Shown: positions 50,830 to 60,715, numbered from the stretch's first letter. The stretch is 64,000 nucleotides of DNA from Bacteroidales bacterium (GCA_017960475.1 JAGCZH010000005.1:1-64000); one strand, 5' to 3'. A program made the numbers and translations. Notes: generated by a model from the sequence alone, not told the origin.

Positions 50830-52452
50830 ATGAACAACACAGTCAGAAAAGACCTTGAAGCATTGGGTATCACTGGTGCCAAGGAGATCCATTACAATCC
50901 ATCCTATGAGGAGCTGTTCAACTTCGAGAGTGACCCAAGCTTAACAGGTTACGACAAAGGTCAGCTTACAGAACTTGACGCAGTCAACGTTATGACTGGC
51001 ATTTATACTGGCCGTTCGCCCAAAGACAAATATATTGTCATGGATGAAAACTCGAAGAACACCGTATGGTGGACTACCCCGGAATACAAAAACGATAACC
51101 ACCCTATGAGCGAAGAGGTGTGGGCACAGATGCGCGACCTCGCAAAGAAGCAGCTTTGCAACAAGGAGCTTTTTGTTGTAGATGCATTCTGTGGTGCCAA
51201 CAAGGACACTCGTATGGCTGTTCGTTTTATTATGGAGGTTGCCTGGCAGGCCCATTTCGTGCGCAATATGTTTATCAAGCCCACCGACGAGGAGTTGAAA
51301 GAGTTCAAGCCTAATTTCACTGTATACGCAGCCAGCAAGGCCAAAGTCGAGAACTACAAGGAACTCGGGCTCAACAGCGACACCTGCGTGGCCTTCAACG
51401 TCAGCAGCCGTGAGCAAGTCATCCTCAACACCTGGTATGGTGGCGAGATGAAGAAGGGCATGTTCAGTATGATGAACTATTACCTGCCACTACAGGGCAT
51501 CGCCGCCATGCACTGCTCCGCCAACACCGATATGAAGGGTGAGCACACCGCCATCTTTTTCGGTCTCAGCGGCACCGGCAAGACCACTCTCAGTACAGAC
51601 CCGAAGCGTCTCCTCATCGGCGACGACGAGCATGGCTGGGATGACGAGGGTGTCTTTAACTTCGAGGGCGGTTGCTATGCCAAGGTCATCAACCTTGACA
51701 AGGAGAGCGAGCCCGACATCTACAACGCCATACGCCGCAATGCCCTGTTGGAGAATGTCACTGTCGATGCTAATGGCAAGATTGACTTCAAGGACAAGAG
51801 TGTTACCGAAAACACCCGCGTTAGCTATCCCATCGAACACATTGAAAAGATTGTCCAGCCTGTACGTGGCAAGAGCGCAGGTCCCGCTGCCGACAATGTC
51901 ATTTTCCTCAGCGCTGACGCCTTTGGCGTTCTTCCTCCTGTCAGCATTCTCACACCGGATCAGTGCAAATACTATTTTCTGAGTGGTTTTACCGCCAAGT
52001 TGGCAGGCACTGAGCGCGGCATCACAGAGCCTACACCAACCTTTAGCGCATGCTTTGGCCAGGCATTTCTCGAGCTGCATCCCACCAAGTATGCCGAGGA
52101 GCTTGTCAAACGCATGGAAAAAAGTGGTGCAAAAGCCTATCTGGTCAACACCGGTTGGAACGGCACCGGCAAGCGTATCAGCATTAAGGATACCCGCGGC
52201 ATTATCGACGCCATCCTTGACGGTTCTATCTTGAAGGCCGAAACTAAAAAGATTCCTTACTTCAATTTTGAGGTGCCAACAGCGTTGCCAGGCGTTGATC
52301 CCAAAATACTGGATCCTCGCGACACCTATACCGATGTCGCTCAATGGGAGGAAAAAGCTCGTGACCTCGCTGACCGCTTTATAAAGAATTTTGTCAAATT
52401 CACCTACAACGAAGCCGGTAAAGCCCTTGTCGATGCGGGCCCCAAGTTGTAA
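50830..52452 (+). CDS. pckA: Phosphoenolpyruvate carboxykinase (ATP)
   Basis: 540 aa. [15 protein letters not shown] near residue 56, the PEP/OAA-binding region [17 protein letters not shown] near 135, [16 protein letters not shown] near 241 (P-loop), [26 protein letters not shown] near 260 (metal and kinase-2 region), and [11 protein letters not shown] near 330 define the ATP-type PckA. It interconverts oxaloacetate + ATP and PEP + CO2 + ADP; in anaerobic Bacteroidota it usually runs towards oxaloacetate to feed succinate and propionate formation. It follows ppdK with a hairpin in the gap and is followed by a bidirectional terminator. Confidence 0.98.
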   Translation: MNNTVRKDLEALGITGAKEIHYNPSYEELFNFESDPSLTGYDKGQLTELDAVNVMTGIYTGRSPKDKYIVMDENSKNTVWWTTPEYKNDNHPMSEEVWAQMRDLAKKQLCNKELFVVDAFCGANKDTRMAVRFIMEVAWQAHFVRNMFIKPTDEELKEFKPNFTVYAASKAKVENYKELGLNSDTCVAFNVSSREQVILNTWYGGEMKKGMFSMMNYYLPLQGIAAMHCSANTDMKGEHTAIFFGLSGTGKTTLSTDPKRLLIGDDEHGWDDEGVFNFEGGCYAKVINLDKESEPDIYNAIRRNALLENVTVDANGKIDFKDKSVTENTRVSYPIEHIEKIVQPVRGKSAGPAADNVIFLSADAFGVLPPVSILTPDQCKYYFLSGFTAKLAGTERGITEPTPTFSACFGQAFLELHPTKYAEELVKRMEKSGAKAYLVNTGWNGTGKRISIKDTRGIIDAILDGSILKAETKKIPYFNFEVPTALPGVDPKILDPRDTYTDVAQWEEKARDLADRFIKNFVKFTYNEAGKALVDAGPKL

Positions 52453-52472
52453 ACGCTAATCCCATTATATGA

Positions 52473-52507
52473 AAAAGGCGATGGTATCATTGATATCATC
52501 GCCTTTT
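52473..52507. terminator. Bidirectional intrinsic terminator after pckA
   Basis: AAAAGGCGATGGTATC (52473-52488) pairs with GATATCATCGCCTTTT (52492-52507), with a single G-T pair and a three-base loop. The A-rich and T-rich ends make it a terminator for both pckA (plus) and the convergent OmpA-domain gene (minus). Confidence 0.85.
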
Positions 52508-52540
52508 AAGTATCTATAATTTTATATTGGGGAAGAATGA

Positions 52541-53887
52541 TTATTTATTAATACCTGTGATAATCAATTCGACCTTTGTGTCTTTGAATGTTTGACGCTT
52601 GTTGAGCACTGCTGCGGCAGAACGCTTTATTTCGTTTTGCGTCATTCCAGCAATCTCTATTTTATCCGGGCTAATGCCATGCGCCACAAAAAACTCTTTC
52701 ACACTTTGTGCTCTAGCGATTGACAGTTTCTGGTCTGACTCAATATCCACAGCATACGACTGAATATAGCCCTTTATTTTGAAAGAGACCTCTGGATTCT
52801 CCAAAAACATCTGAATGTAATTGAGCAATGATGTATCCGACTCTGGCAGCAGTTTGGCATCATCGTCAAAATAAATGTCGGTGATGGGGAAGACAGTGCC
52901 TTTTTCTGTCTTGTTCATTATAAATCTCAACAGAGTATCCTCTTTGAAAATATTAGAATTAAATTCTTTGAAAACGGTGAAATATCCAGGTTTTTTAGCA
53001 TAGAGAGAATATCTGAAACCAGGCACAAACTTTACCTTGCCGCCGCGGAAAGCAGGATTCTTCACTATAGGACGGTTGTTGGTGTTCTTCTCCTGAATAA
53101 CCAAATCCACCTCAACATTTTTCTTTAAAGAAGGATCATAGAACACAACCAACGGCTCAAAAGATTCAACCTGAATGGATACTTTTATACTGTGACCTTC
53201 GCCATTATTGCTCTTGTTGTCAAGAACGATATAATACACTTCCCCTTTGCGGACAGGAATAGATTTCAGGAATTCCTCCTGCTCATGCTGTGCAATAAAC
53301 AAGCGTTTGCCATCGGCACGCATACCCAAAGTAGGAGTGGTCATGCGACGGCTGCGAGGTCTGGCAGCTTCATTGTCTTTACCTTTCTTTGGCGTTGCTG
53401 CAGCGATACCTGTGGTGTCCTTTGAAGCCAAACTTCCAGCAATAGGCTTGATTTTGTTTTGTATCAGATGGTTGCTGAAATAAACATCGGTATAACGGTA
53501 GACAAGGAAATCGTAATCATCCCATTCGTTGTTAGGAGTAATGCTCACCTCCAGATTACCTGAATAAGGTACTGTGAATTTGTACCATGTTGAGTTGTGT
53601 TCGACCTCGAAAGCATGTGGGTTGTTCTTGTCACGCATCACCTCAAGCTGTCTGCCAGGGTCCTTGGGGGCTGTGGTTGGGCCATAGGGCACATCGGGAA
53701 GCAACTCAATGGCAAAAAGGCAGTCGTTGCTGTTTGGTGGCAGTTGTTTCAAATCCTGAACAGGTTTTTCAGGCTTTGTGGTTTTATTTTTTGTGTTTTT
53801 GTTTTTACCCTTATTTTGAGCTTGCATAGCTGCCGGGCAGCATAAGAGAGCGGCAAGCAGTATCGACAAGGCTATTTTGTGTTTCAT
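52541..53887 (-). CDS. OmpA-domain exported protein
   Basis: 448 aa. The signal peptide (1-23) ends AMQAQ. A Lys/Asn-rich linker (NKGKNKNTKNKTTKPEK) follows, then a beta-rich region with WYKFTVPYSGNLEVSITPNNEWDDYDFLVYRY and two less clear domains. The C-terminal OmpA-like domain (about 335-448) has FPITDIYFDDDAKLLPESD, FKIKGYIQSYAVDIESDQKLSIARAQSVKEFF and KIEIAGMTQNEI. It should link the outer membrane to peptidoglycan. It is not part of the capsule operon and lacks the barrel of the OmpA pair there. Its promoter element lies 80 bases upstream. Confidence 0.78.
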   Translation of the reverse strand: MKHKIALSILLAALLCCPAAMQAQNKGKNKNTKNKTTKPEKPVQDLKQLPPNSNDCLFAIELLPDVPYGPTTAPKDPGRQLEVMRDKNNPHAFEVEHNSTWYKFTVPYSGNLEVSITPNNEWDDYDFLVYRYTDVYFSNHLIQNKIKPIAGSLASKDTTGIAAATPKKGKDNEAARPRSRRMTTPTLGMRADGKRLFIAQHEQEEFLKSIPVRKGEVYYIVLDNKSNNGEGHSIKVSIQVESFEPLVVFYDPSLKKNVEVDLVIQEKNTNNRPIVKNPAFRGGKVKFVPGFRYSLYAKKPGYFTVFKEFNSNIFKEDTLLRFIMNKTEKGTVFPITDIYFDDDAKLLPESDTSLLNYIQMFLENPEVSFKIKGYIQSYAVDIESDQKLSIARAQSVKEFFVAHGISPDKIEIAGMTQNEIKRSAAAVLNKRQTFKDTKVELIITGINK

Positions 53888-53966
53888 GATTATAGTATGA
53901 AATATTAAACAGTTTCTATTGTATCAGTATTGAAATGAGCAATAAAATTGCACAATTTCTCTAGTG

Positions 53967-53974
53967 CAAAAATA
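53967..53974 (-). promoter_or_regulatory. Putative -7 element for OmpA-domain gene
   Basis: Minus-strand TATTTTTG, about 80 bases before the ATG at 53887; a small inverted repeat lies over the expected start of transcription. Confidence 0.58.
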
Positions 53975-54299
53975 ATATTTTTTGCTCAATTAAGTGCCTT
54001 TTTAAACCAAAAAAAAACAAATATTTCATATTTTACTAATTCATAATTATTTATGGTTATAGTCGAAAACAATAAATAAATAACTATTTGATAATACGAC
54101 ACGATTATTTATCAGAAAACTATGAAATTCATTTTTATCATGCTTCAAGAATAGTTTACAAAAATGATATTATCACTTTCTCATGTGTAATAGTCTGTAT
54201 TATAATTTCTCAGATAATTAAAATATGCTCAAATAAAAAAAATCAATTGTTAGTTATAATAAAATGCGATTATCAGTGTTTTTATTTCAAATTTATCTG

Positions 54300-54307
54300 T
54301 ATATTTG
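54300..54307 (+). promoter_or_regulatory. Putative -7 element for thioredoxin gene
   Basis: TATATTTG, 38 bases before the ATG at 54346. Confidence 0.62.
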
Positions 54308-54345
54308 CATAAAATAATCAATAATCCTAAAATAATTAATACATT

Positions 54346-54660
54346 ATGGCACTTGAAGTTAATGATCAAAATTTTGCTGAAATCAAGCAGTCAAAGTTAC
54401 CTATACTGATGGATATAGGAGCCACATGGTGTGGCCCATGCAAGGCTTTGGCACCCATTGTCGAAGAAATAGCAGCAGAGTATGAAGGCAAAGCTCTGGT
54501 ATGTAAGGTGGATGTTGACGACGCTCCGGGAATAGCAGCCGAATACAGAGTTCGTAATGTCCCCACCGTGCTGTTCATCAAGGACGGTGCACTTGTTGAC
54601 AAATCAGTCGGCCTAGTGGCTAAAGCCACTCTTACCGACAAACTCAATGCGATCTTGTAA
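54346..54660 (+). CDS. trxA: Thioredoxin
   Basis: 104 aa. GATWCGPCKALAP at residues 25-37 has the redox CGPC (29-32), with Trp28 before it. VDVDDAPGIAAEYRVRNVPTVLFIKDG (about 56-80) has the cis-Pro (VPT) of the fold. No signal peptide, so it is the cytoplasmic disulfide reductant for ribonucleotide reductase and other targets. One residue differs from the most common motif (GATWCGPC in place of WAEWCGPC). The DUF58 gene follows after about 107 bases with a weak GGGAC/GTCCC hairpin in between. Confidence 0.95.
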   Translation: MALEVNDQNFAEIKQSKLPILMDIGATWCGPCKALAPIVEEIAAEYEGKALVCKVDVDDAPGIAAEYRVRNVPTVLFIKDGALVDKSVGLVAKATLTDKLNAIL

Positions 54661-54677
54661 TTTTTGTCGTCCTGTTG

Positions 54678-54693
54678 GGGACATCATAGTCCC
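54678..54693 (+). terminator. Weak hairpin after trxA
   Basis: GGGAC (54678-54682) and GTCCC (54689-54693) with a six-base loop; only three T follow, so termination, if any, is partial and trxA-DUF58 readthrough is likely. Confidence 0.35.
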
Positions 54694-54767
54694 TTTCACA
54701 AAAAATATTGGAGGGGGAACCTGTTCTCCCTTCTTTGTTGTATAAGCAAATAGTACATTTCGGCAAG

Positions 54768-55697
54768 ATGTCGTTTTTAGAGGTAGAAAAATATAAATCA
54801 CTCGATTTCTTTGCTCGTCAGGTGGTTGAGGGATTTATTACGGGTCTTCATAAAAGTCCTTTTCATGGCTTTTCTGTGGAATTTGCAGAACACCGGCTCT
54901 ACAACACTGGCGAATCGACCAAAAACATCGACTGGAAACTCTATGGACGCACTGATAAACTATTTGTTAAGCGTTTCGAGGAAGAGACAAACCTGCGTTG
55001 CCAAATCCTTATTGACCAGTCTTCGTCAATGCTTTTCCCTCTCGAGAAACATGGCATTTTCGAAACACCCAATAAACTGACTTTTGCTGTATACGCCTCA
55101 GCGCTTTTGGTAGAGCTGTTGGTACGTCAACGAGATGCTTTTGGGTTGACTCTTTTCTCTGACTCTATAGACCTTCAAACCGAGGTGCGCTCAAGTACAA
55201 TGCATCAACGACACATCTATTCATTGCTTGAGCAGTTGTTGAAACCTGTGGAAATTGATGACACCAACCGCAGGGGCACCACTATCGCCGAAACCCTTCA
55301 CTTATTGGCAGAGAAAATGCACCGTAGATCTCTTGTCGTTCTTTTCACAGACGCTTTTGTACGGCAGGGCGAGCAGGAACAACTGTTGGACGCATTGCGC
55401 CATTTGAGACATTGCAAGCATGAGGTCTTGCTTTTCCATACTTTCGACTGGGACAAAGAGATCGAGCTTGACTATGACAATAAACCATATTTTTTTATTG
55501 ATATGGAAACAGGTCGCCGCCTGAAAGTGTTTCCCCATGAAATAGCCGAAAAATACCGTTTGGCTATGGAACGCCAAACCAACGATGTCAAACGCCATGC
55601 CATGCAATATCATATCGATTATATTCCTGTCGACATCAACAAAGGGTTTGACCAGGTAATGCTGCCATATATATTGAAACGCGCTAAACACTATTGA
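54768..55697 (+). CDS. DUF58 (VWA-like) domain protein
   Basis: 309 aa from ATG 54768 (MSFLEVEKYKSLDFFA). A longer in-frame start would add 20 residues without similarity. Conserved DUF58 positions: VVEGFITGLHKSPFHGFSVEF, EHRLYNTGESTKNIDWKLYGRTDKLFVKRFEEE, and a VWA-like MIDAS DQSSSM near residue 85. Proteins of this family usually sit beside MoxR-type AAA ATPases and other VWA genes, but none is adjacent here, so the partner must be elsewhere or absent. No membrane segment. Function unknown. Confidence 0.84.
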   Translation: MSFLEVEKYKSLDFFARQVVEGFITGLHKSPFHGFSVEFAEHRLYNTGESTKNIDWKLYGRTDKLFVKRFEEETNLRCQILIDQSSSMLFPLEKHGIFETPNKLTFAVYASALLVELLVRQRDAFGLTLFSDSIDLQTEVRSSTMHQRHIYSLLEQLLKPVEIDDTNRRGTTIAETLHLLAEKMHRRSLVVLFTDAFVRQGEQEQLLDALRHLRHCKHEVLLFHTFDWDKEIELDYDNKPYFFIDMETGRRLKVFPHEIAEKYRLAMERQTNDVKRHAMQYHIDYIPVDINKGFDQVMLPYILKRAKHY

Positions 55698-55745
55698 CAA
55701 AAAAACGAAATCCAAACAATAATCCCATTTTATTCTGATACAACC

Positions 55746-56675
55746 ATGAACAAGACAAAGGGAATACTATTTATATTCATGACGGTAGCCATATTATCAT
55801 CATGCAGTACCAAGGAGGGGGCTCCGGATAAAAAACATCGTGTAGGATCTATCACTACAGTGGAGACACGCTTGATGGATGGCGACCAGTTCTACACTTC
55901 AGGTGACTTTATCTCTGAGAAGTGGAATTGGGATGGCAATGAAATGTACCGAATCGACTATGGCGGTTTTCGTGCTTATTCTGAGAATTTCTTCTATGAC
56001 AGACGTGGCCGCATCGCCTATACAACAATACCGGCATACGGCCTGAAAGCAGAATACTGCTACGATGGTCGGAAATTGGAGAGCATTGATGTTACAAGAA
56101 ACGATGATAAGTACATGTCTTTTCTTTTCACTCACAATGACGAGGATAAGATATCAAGTATTGATGTCACCTCGTTACTGCCATCCAAAAAAGGCATAGA
56201 CAATGATATTATGAATGTTATTACCCTGGCACTTTCCCGTACCATGGGGGCTTATGGCGCCAAAGCGATCATTGGCAAAGTGGCTAACGACGCCAATAAG
56301 TCAAACTATAGCGACAGTTCTTTTATTACAAACAAGTTTTTCTTGACCTGGAGTGGAGACAACTTGATTAGGGTGGCGAAAAGCGATAATAGTTATGTGG
56401 TTAATCTTAATTATGATAATAAATACAACCCATACTTACAGCTTATCGGTTATCACAATATGATTGAGGCGGGATTCCGGTATCAAATCATGTCGAAAAA
56501 CAATATTACCTCTGTCACCGAGAAAAACCGTCCAAGCATCAGTTATACATACCAGTACAAAGACGACTATCCCACACATCGAGTTGCGACCTATTCATAC
56601 AGGACGGTTAACAATGACCTTGACAGTGTGACCATTACGGTTAACCAATCAGAAACCATCACCTACATCGATTAA
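55746..56675 (+). CDS. Lipoprotein of unknown function (YD-repeat-like strands)
   Basis: 309 aa with lipobox AILSSC (Cys20). The mature protein has repeated beta-hairpin-like lines such as YRIDYGGFRAYSENFFYD, LKAEYCYDGRKLESIDVT, FTHNDEDKISSIDVT and YTYQYKDDYPTHRVATYSY, which resemble the Y-x-Y-D-x-x-G pattern of DUF4595-type surface lipoproteins. The role is not known. It stands alone between the DUF58 and YejK-like genes. Confidence 0.66.
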   Translation: MNKTKGILFIFMTVAILSSCSTKEGAPDKKHRVGSITTVETRLMDGDQFYTSGDFISEKWNWDGNEMYRIDYGGFRAYSENFFYDRRGRIAYTTIPAYGLKAEYCYDGRKLESIDVTRNDDKYMSFLFTHNDEDKISSIDVTSLLPSKKGIDNDIMNVITLALSRTMGAYGAKAIIGKVANDANKSNYSDSSFITNKFFLTWSGDNLIRVAKSDNSYVVNLNYDNKYNPYLQLIGYHNMIEAGFRYQIMSKNNITSVTEKNRPSISYTYQYKDDYPTHRVATYSYRTVNNDLDSVTITVNQSETITYID

Positions 56676-56692
56676 CAACCGAATCATATACC

Positions 56693-57712
56693 GTGCCATC
56701 TTTTGAATCATCATCAATAAAGAGTGTCGTTCTTCATCATGTCGGTAATAAGGAAACCGATGAAGGCTATATTCTCTCTGATAAAGTCATTCGTCCAGGA
56801 GAGGCTATGCAAGACCTGCTGGTAAAATATTTATTGACACCTTTCAAAGCGGAGGAGTATTACCATCTTTACGACGATGACAAGCTGGAATTAAACGAGA
56901 TATACCAGTATGCCTGCCGTTTGTTTGATGATAACGAGGCGCTTTTGGATGTGTCGAAACATGTGGCGCGTCATTTGTACGATTCATGCACACATCCCAA
57001 TATCAAGAGTGGAGACCTGTTTGTTGTTTATTTCAAGGAATGCCAGTTTAACGGCGAGACAATGGACGCCATAGGCATTTTCAAATCCGAGAACAAATCG
57101 CAATTTCTGAAGGTGTCTCACGATGAAGAGGAATGGTGTAGCGGAGACGGTGACAGAAGCGCGACGGCGGTGTTCCGTATGGACATAGACAAAGGCATTG
57201 ACACTGGACATCTCGATAAGGGTACCATTATTTTCAATACCGAAAGAGACAAAGGTTTTGTCGTTAGTGTTGTCGACAACACCAACCGTGGCGTCGATGC
57301 TGTGTATTGGAAAGACAGTTTCTTGCATATCAAGCAACGACAGGACGAGTATTACAACACTCACCAGGTGATGCAGGCCTACAAGAGATTTGTCACCGAC
57401 GAATTGCCTCAACAATTTGAGATAAGTCGCGCCGACCAAGTTGACTTGTTGAATCGAAGTGTTACTTTCTTTAAACAGAATGATAACTTTGAAATGGACG
57501 ACTTCACTCGCGACGTGATAGGCCAGTCAGAGGTTATTGACAGCTTTAAAGATTATAAAGAGAACTATGAACGTGAGTTCGATGTTCAACTGCCAGACAG
57601 TTTCAGCATTAGTGAAGGAGCTGTCAAAAAGCAGTCCCGTTCCTATAAATGCGTCATCAAACTGGATAAAAACTTTCACATTTATGTCCATGGTGACCGC
57701 AAACTGATATAA
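56693..57712 (+). CDS. Nucleoid-associated protein, YejK/NdpA family
   Basis: 339 aa. The GTG at 56693 is the likely start, 17 bases after the previous stop; no ATG lies close. Features match the 37-kDa nucleoid-associated (NdpA) family: VLHHVGNKETDEGYILSD near residue 13, FDDNEALLDVSKHVARHLYD near 78, DLFVVYFKECQFNG near 108, FLKVSHDEEEWCSGD near 136, and FKQNDNFEMDDFTRDVIGQ near 255. It binds nucleoid DNA; the functional outcome is poorly defined. The gene heads a run that continues with META-lipoprotein and priA. Confidence 0.86.
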   Translation: MPSFESSSIKSVVLHHVGNKETDEGYILSDKVIRPGEAMQDLLVKYLLTPFKAEEYYHLYDDDKLELNEIYQYACRLFDDNEALLDVSKHVARHLYDSCTHPNIKSGDLFVVYFKECQFNGETMDAIGIFKSENKSQFLKVSHDEEEWCSGDGDRSATAVFRMDIDKGIDTGHLDKGTIIFNTERDKGFVVSVVDNTNRGVDAVYWKDSFLHIKQRQDEYYNTHQVMQAYKRFVTDELPQQFEISRADQVDLLNRSVTFFKQNDNFEMDDFTRDVIGQSEVIDSFKDYKENYEREFDVQLPDSFSISEGAVKKQSRSYKCVIKLDKNFHIYVHGDRKLI

Positions 57713-57765
57713 CAGGGTGAAGACGAAAAAGGCAAATATTATAAAGTTTATTATAACGAAGAGAC

Positions 57766-58236
57766 ATGAAATATAAAACAAAAACACTAGTCCTTATTAT
57801 CATTGCCATTGCAGCCATATCTATGGGAGCATGCAAATGCCACAAAAAAGTCGCTGTCATTGAGGCAAAACCGGAATTCAACGCCGAGGAGACTTGGATG
57901 CTTGTATCAATGAGAGGTAAGGAGGTCGTATACAACGAAGGTCAAAAACAAATAACACTTGTGATAAATCCGGAAGCCGGCACTATGAACGGGCATAGCG
58001 GCTGTAACAGATATTTTGGAGACTTCAAAGACCTTGGAGATGGACAGTTTGAACTTGGAATGATCAACGCCACCAAGATGGCTTGCCCTGAGCCTTTCCA
58101 CAAAATTGAGGGGGCTTATATGCAACTCCTCCGTCTTTGCGACAACTACACCCTTGGCGAATACACATTAGAGCTTAAACAAAAAGACAAGGTTCTGCTC
58201 TTATTCGAGAAACAGCAAGACGATATGTCGAAATAG
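57766..58236 (+). CDS. META (DUF306) domain lipoprotein, HslJ-like
   Basis: 156 aa with lipobox SMGAC (Cys23) after a hydrophobic N-terminus. A META domain spans about 40-150: WMLVSMRGKEVVYNEGQKQITLVIN, SGCNRYFGDF near 80, TKMACPEPFHKIEGAYMQLL near 108, LELKQKDKVLLLFEK. HslJ of E. coli, a heat-inducible envelope protein, shares it; the activity is unknown. The ATG of priA starts one base after this gene's stop, so the two are translated from one message. Confidence 0.82.
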   Translation: MKYKTKTLVLIIIAIAAISMGACKCHKKVAVIEAKPEFNAEETWMLVSMRGKEVVYNEGQKQITLVINPEAGTMNGHSGCNRYFGDFKDLGDGQFELGMINATKMACPEPFHKIEGAYMQLLRLCDNYTLGEYTLELKQKDKVLLLFEKQQDDMSK

Positions 58237-58237
58237 G

Positions 58238-60715
58238 ATGGAAGCGACAGAAACCCCAACATATTTTGTCGACGTAATACTGCCGCTGCATTTGCCTGAC
58301 ACTTATACTTACAGGCTACCGCGAGAATACAACGGTACCATTAATGTTGGGCAACGTGTTGTGGTGCAGTTCGGCACTAAACGCCTGTATTCCGCTTTGG
58401 TGCGCAGGATACACACCAATGTGCCGGAATACAAAACAAAATATGTTCTTTCCATTCTCGACGTAAAACCAATAGTTAGCGAATTTCAGTTCCGTTTCTG
58501 GGAATGGATGGCGACATACTATATGTGCTATCCTGGTGATGTAATGGCTGTGGCCATCCCTTCGGCATTCAGGCTTAGCAGTGAGTCATATATTCTGGTT
58601 CATCCCGACTATGACGGAGACATCAGCAGTCTGAATGAAGACGAGTTAAAGGTTGTGGAACTACTCTTGCGAAAGGGTAGGATAGAGGTGTCTGAAGTCA
58701 TTGAGGCCACTGGTCATCAAAAAATCATGCCATTGCTCAACACCCTGATAGAAAAGCGCGTCATTCTCATGGATGAAGAGCTTAAGCAACGTTACACTCC
58801 TAAAAAAAGCGCATGGCTTGAATTGGACAAGAAATATCTTGATCAGAGTGTTTTGCACGAGCTGTTTGACGAGTTGGAAAAGAGACAGACAACACAAAAG
58901 CAACTCCTTGTTCTTATGCAGTTCCTGCAATTGACCAACTTCGGGAAAGACGCACTGGCCAAGAAAGACTTGACAGATAACAGCAACTTGTCAACATCGG
59001 CATTGGAATCGCTCATAAAAAAGAAGGTCCTTCATGTGTTCGACCGGGAAGAGAGCCGTCTGAAAGAATATGATTCTACCGAAAGTGTCGACAATATAAA
59101 GCTCAGCGACGAACAGCAACAGGCGTTGGATGCCATCATAACGAGCGACAAACATGTGTGTCTGTTGCATGGTGTGACATCGAGCGGCAAAACGGAAGTG
59201 TACATACGTCTGATAGAGCGCACCATTAAAGAAGGCAAACAGGTTCTTTTCCTTCTTCCCGAGATAGCACTTACGGCTCAGATTATAAACCGACTGAGAC
59301 GTTACTTCGGAAACGCTGTCGGTGTTTACCATTCAAGATTCAGCACACAGGAACGGGCCGAGATATGGCATCGTGTCAAAGACTCCGGACCAGGAGAATA
59401 CAAGATTGTTTTAGGCGCCCGCTCCGCGTTGTTTCTGCCTTACCACAACCTGGGTTTGATTATTGTTGACGAGGAACATGACAGTAGCTACAAACAGAAC
59501 GATCCAGCGCCGCGCTACAATGGCAGAGATAGTGCGATTTACCTTGCCTCTTTATGGAATGCCCAGACTGTTCTCGGGTCTGCCACACCTTCTATAGAGA
59601 GCTACTATAATGCTTCGAACGGCAAATACAGATTCGCCGAGATGAAACACCGCTATGGTGGCACACAACTTCCCGAGGTGATGTGCGCCGACATGAAAGA
59701 GGCAACGAAAAAGAAAGAGGTCAAAATGAATTTCTCCAAGTTCCTTCTTGACAATATCGGTGAGGCGTTGAAAGAGAAGGAACAGGTTATTTTGTTTCAA
59801 AATCGTAGAGGTTTTTCGCTAAGACTTGAATGTGATGTCTGCCACCATATTCCAGAATGCAAATACTGTGATGTGTCGCTTGTCTACCACAAGGCCACCA
59901 ATAGTTTGCGCTGCCACTATTGTGGCTACTCCATACCTGTCCCTAAAGAGTGCCCCGCCTGCCATTCTTCATCGCTACGCATGCGTGGCTTTGGAACCGA
60001 GCGTATCGAGGACGATCTCTCCATTTTCTTTCCCGAAGCCCATGTTGAGCGTATGGACCTCGACACAACAATGCAAAAAAAGAAATACCATGAGATTCTG
60101 AACGATTTCGAAGACCACAAAATAGATATTCTGGTAGGTACCCAGATGGTGACAAAAGGCTTGGATTTCGATAATGTAGGCATAGTGGGCATTATGTCTG
60201 CCGACAATCTAATCTCATATCCTGATTTCAGGGCATACGAGCGCAGTTTCCAACTTATGACACAAGTTAGCGGGCGTGCTGGTCGTCGTGGCAAACAAGG
60301 CAAAGTCATTATTCAAACCTATCAGCCCTACCACCAAGCCATACGCGACGCCATGAACAACGACTACATGTCTATGTATTCTAGCCAGATAACAGAGAGG
60401 CGTGTTTTCAAATATCCTCCATTCTATAAATTGGTTGACATAACATTGCGACACGCTGACAAAGACGTGGTTGACAATGCGGCCGCGAAATATGTTCAGA
60501 TGCTGCGTTCTCAATTGGGAGCCAGAGTATTGGGGCCTGAATATCCCAGCGTCTCTCGCATAAGGAACAAATACATCAAAAAAGCCATGGTTCGTTTTGC
60601 ATTTGGCGAAGCCATAGCCGAAGGGAAGAGAATCATGCAGAAAACCGCATTGGAACTATTAGAGGATAAAGCTTTCGCACGTGTGCAAATTCTCTTTGAT
60701 GTTGATCCCCAGTGA
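58238..60715 (+). CDS. priA: Primosomal protein N' (PriA helicase)
   Basis: 825 aa. The N-terminal DNA-binding domain starts VDVILPLHLPDTYTYRLP and includes GQRVVVQFGTKR. Helicase motifs: LHGVTSSGKTEVYIR near 308 (Walker A), LIIVDEEHDSSYKQND near 407 (DEEH), GSATPSIES near 446, and QVSGRAGRRGKQGKVIIQT near 671. A zinc-binding block of four C-x2-C pairs (CDVC, CKYC, CHYC, CPAC) lies near 530-580. It restarts replication at collapsed forks and displaces strands. It completes the YejK-META-priA operon. Confidence 0.97.
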   Translation: MEATETPTYFVDVILPLHLPDTYTYRLPREYNGTINVGQRVVVQFGTKRLYSALVRRIHTNVPEYKTKYVLSILDVKPIVSEFQFRFWEWMATYYMCYPGDVMAVAIPSAFRLSSESYILVHPDYDGDISSLNEDELKVVELLLRKGRIEVSEVIEATGHQKIMPLLNTLIEKRVILMDEELKQRYTPKKSAWLELDKKYLDQSVLHELFDELEKRQTTQKQLLVLMQFLQLTNFGKDALAKKDLTDNSNLSTSALESLIKKKVLHVFDREESRLKEYDSTESVDNIKLSDEQQQALDAIITSDKHVCLLHGVTSSGKTEVYIRLIERTIKEGKQVLFLLPEIALTAQIINRLRRYFGNAVGVYHSRFSTQERAEIWHRVKDSGPGEYKIVLGARSALFLPYHNLGLIIVDEEHDSSYKQNDPAPRYNGRDSAIYLASLWNAQTVLGSATPSIESYYNASNGKYRFAEMKHRYGGTQLPEVMCADMKEATKKKEVKMNFSKFLLDNIGEALKEKEQVILFQNRRGFSLRLECDVCHHIPECKYCDVSLVYHKATNSLRCHYCGYSIPVPKECPACHSSSLRMRGFGTERIEDDLSIFFPEAHVERMDLDTTMQKKKYHEILNDFEDHKIDILVGTQMVTKGLDFDNVGIVGIMSADNLISYPDFRAYERSFQLMTQVSGRAGRRGKQGKVIIQTYQPYHQAIRDAMNNDYMSMYSSQITERRVFKYPPFYKLVDITLRHADKDVVDNAAAKYVQMLRSQLGARVLGPEYPSVSRIRNKYIKKAMVRFAFGEAIAEGKRIMQKTALELLEDKAFARVQILFDVDPQ

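Larger units (their letters stand above)
53888..54345. promoter_or_regulatory. AT-rich divergent region between the OmpA-domain gene and trxA
   Basis: 458 bases, very AT-rich, with no convincing gene. The short plus-strand frame at 54,088-54,312 codes for a low-complexity Ile/Cys-rich peptide and looks like chance. It holds a minus-strand CAAAAATA box (TATTTTTG, 53967-53974) and an inverted repeat TTGCAC/GTGCAA (53948-53953, 53964-53969) near the OmpA gene, and a plus-strand TATATTTG (54300-54307) before trxA. Confidence 0.55.

Noticed and set aside
51490-52344. 284-codon minus-strand frame inside pckA
   Set aside because: Shadow of pckA; codons mirror the pckA frame and no start signal is present.
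54088-54312. 74-codon plus-strand frame before trxA
   Set aside because: Very AT-rich with low-complexity Ile/Cys/Lys sequence and overlaps the trxA promoter element.
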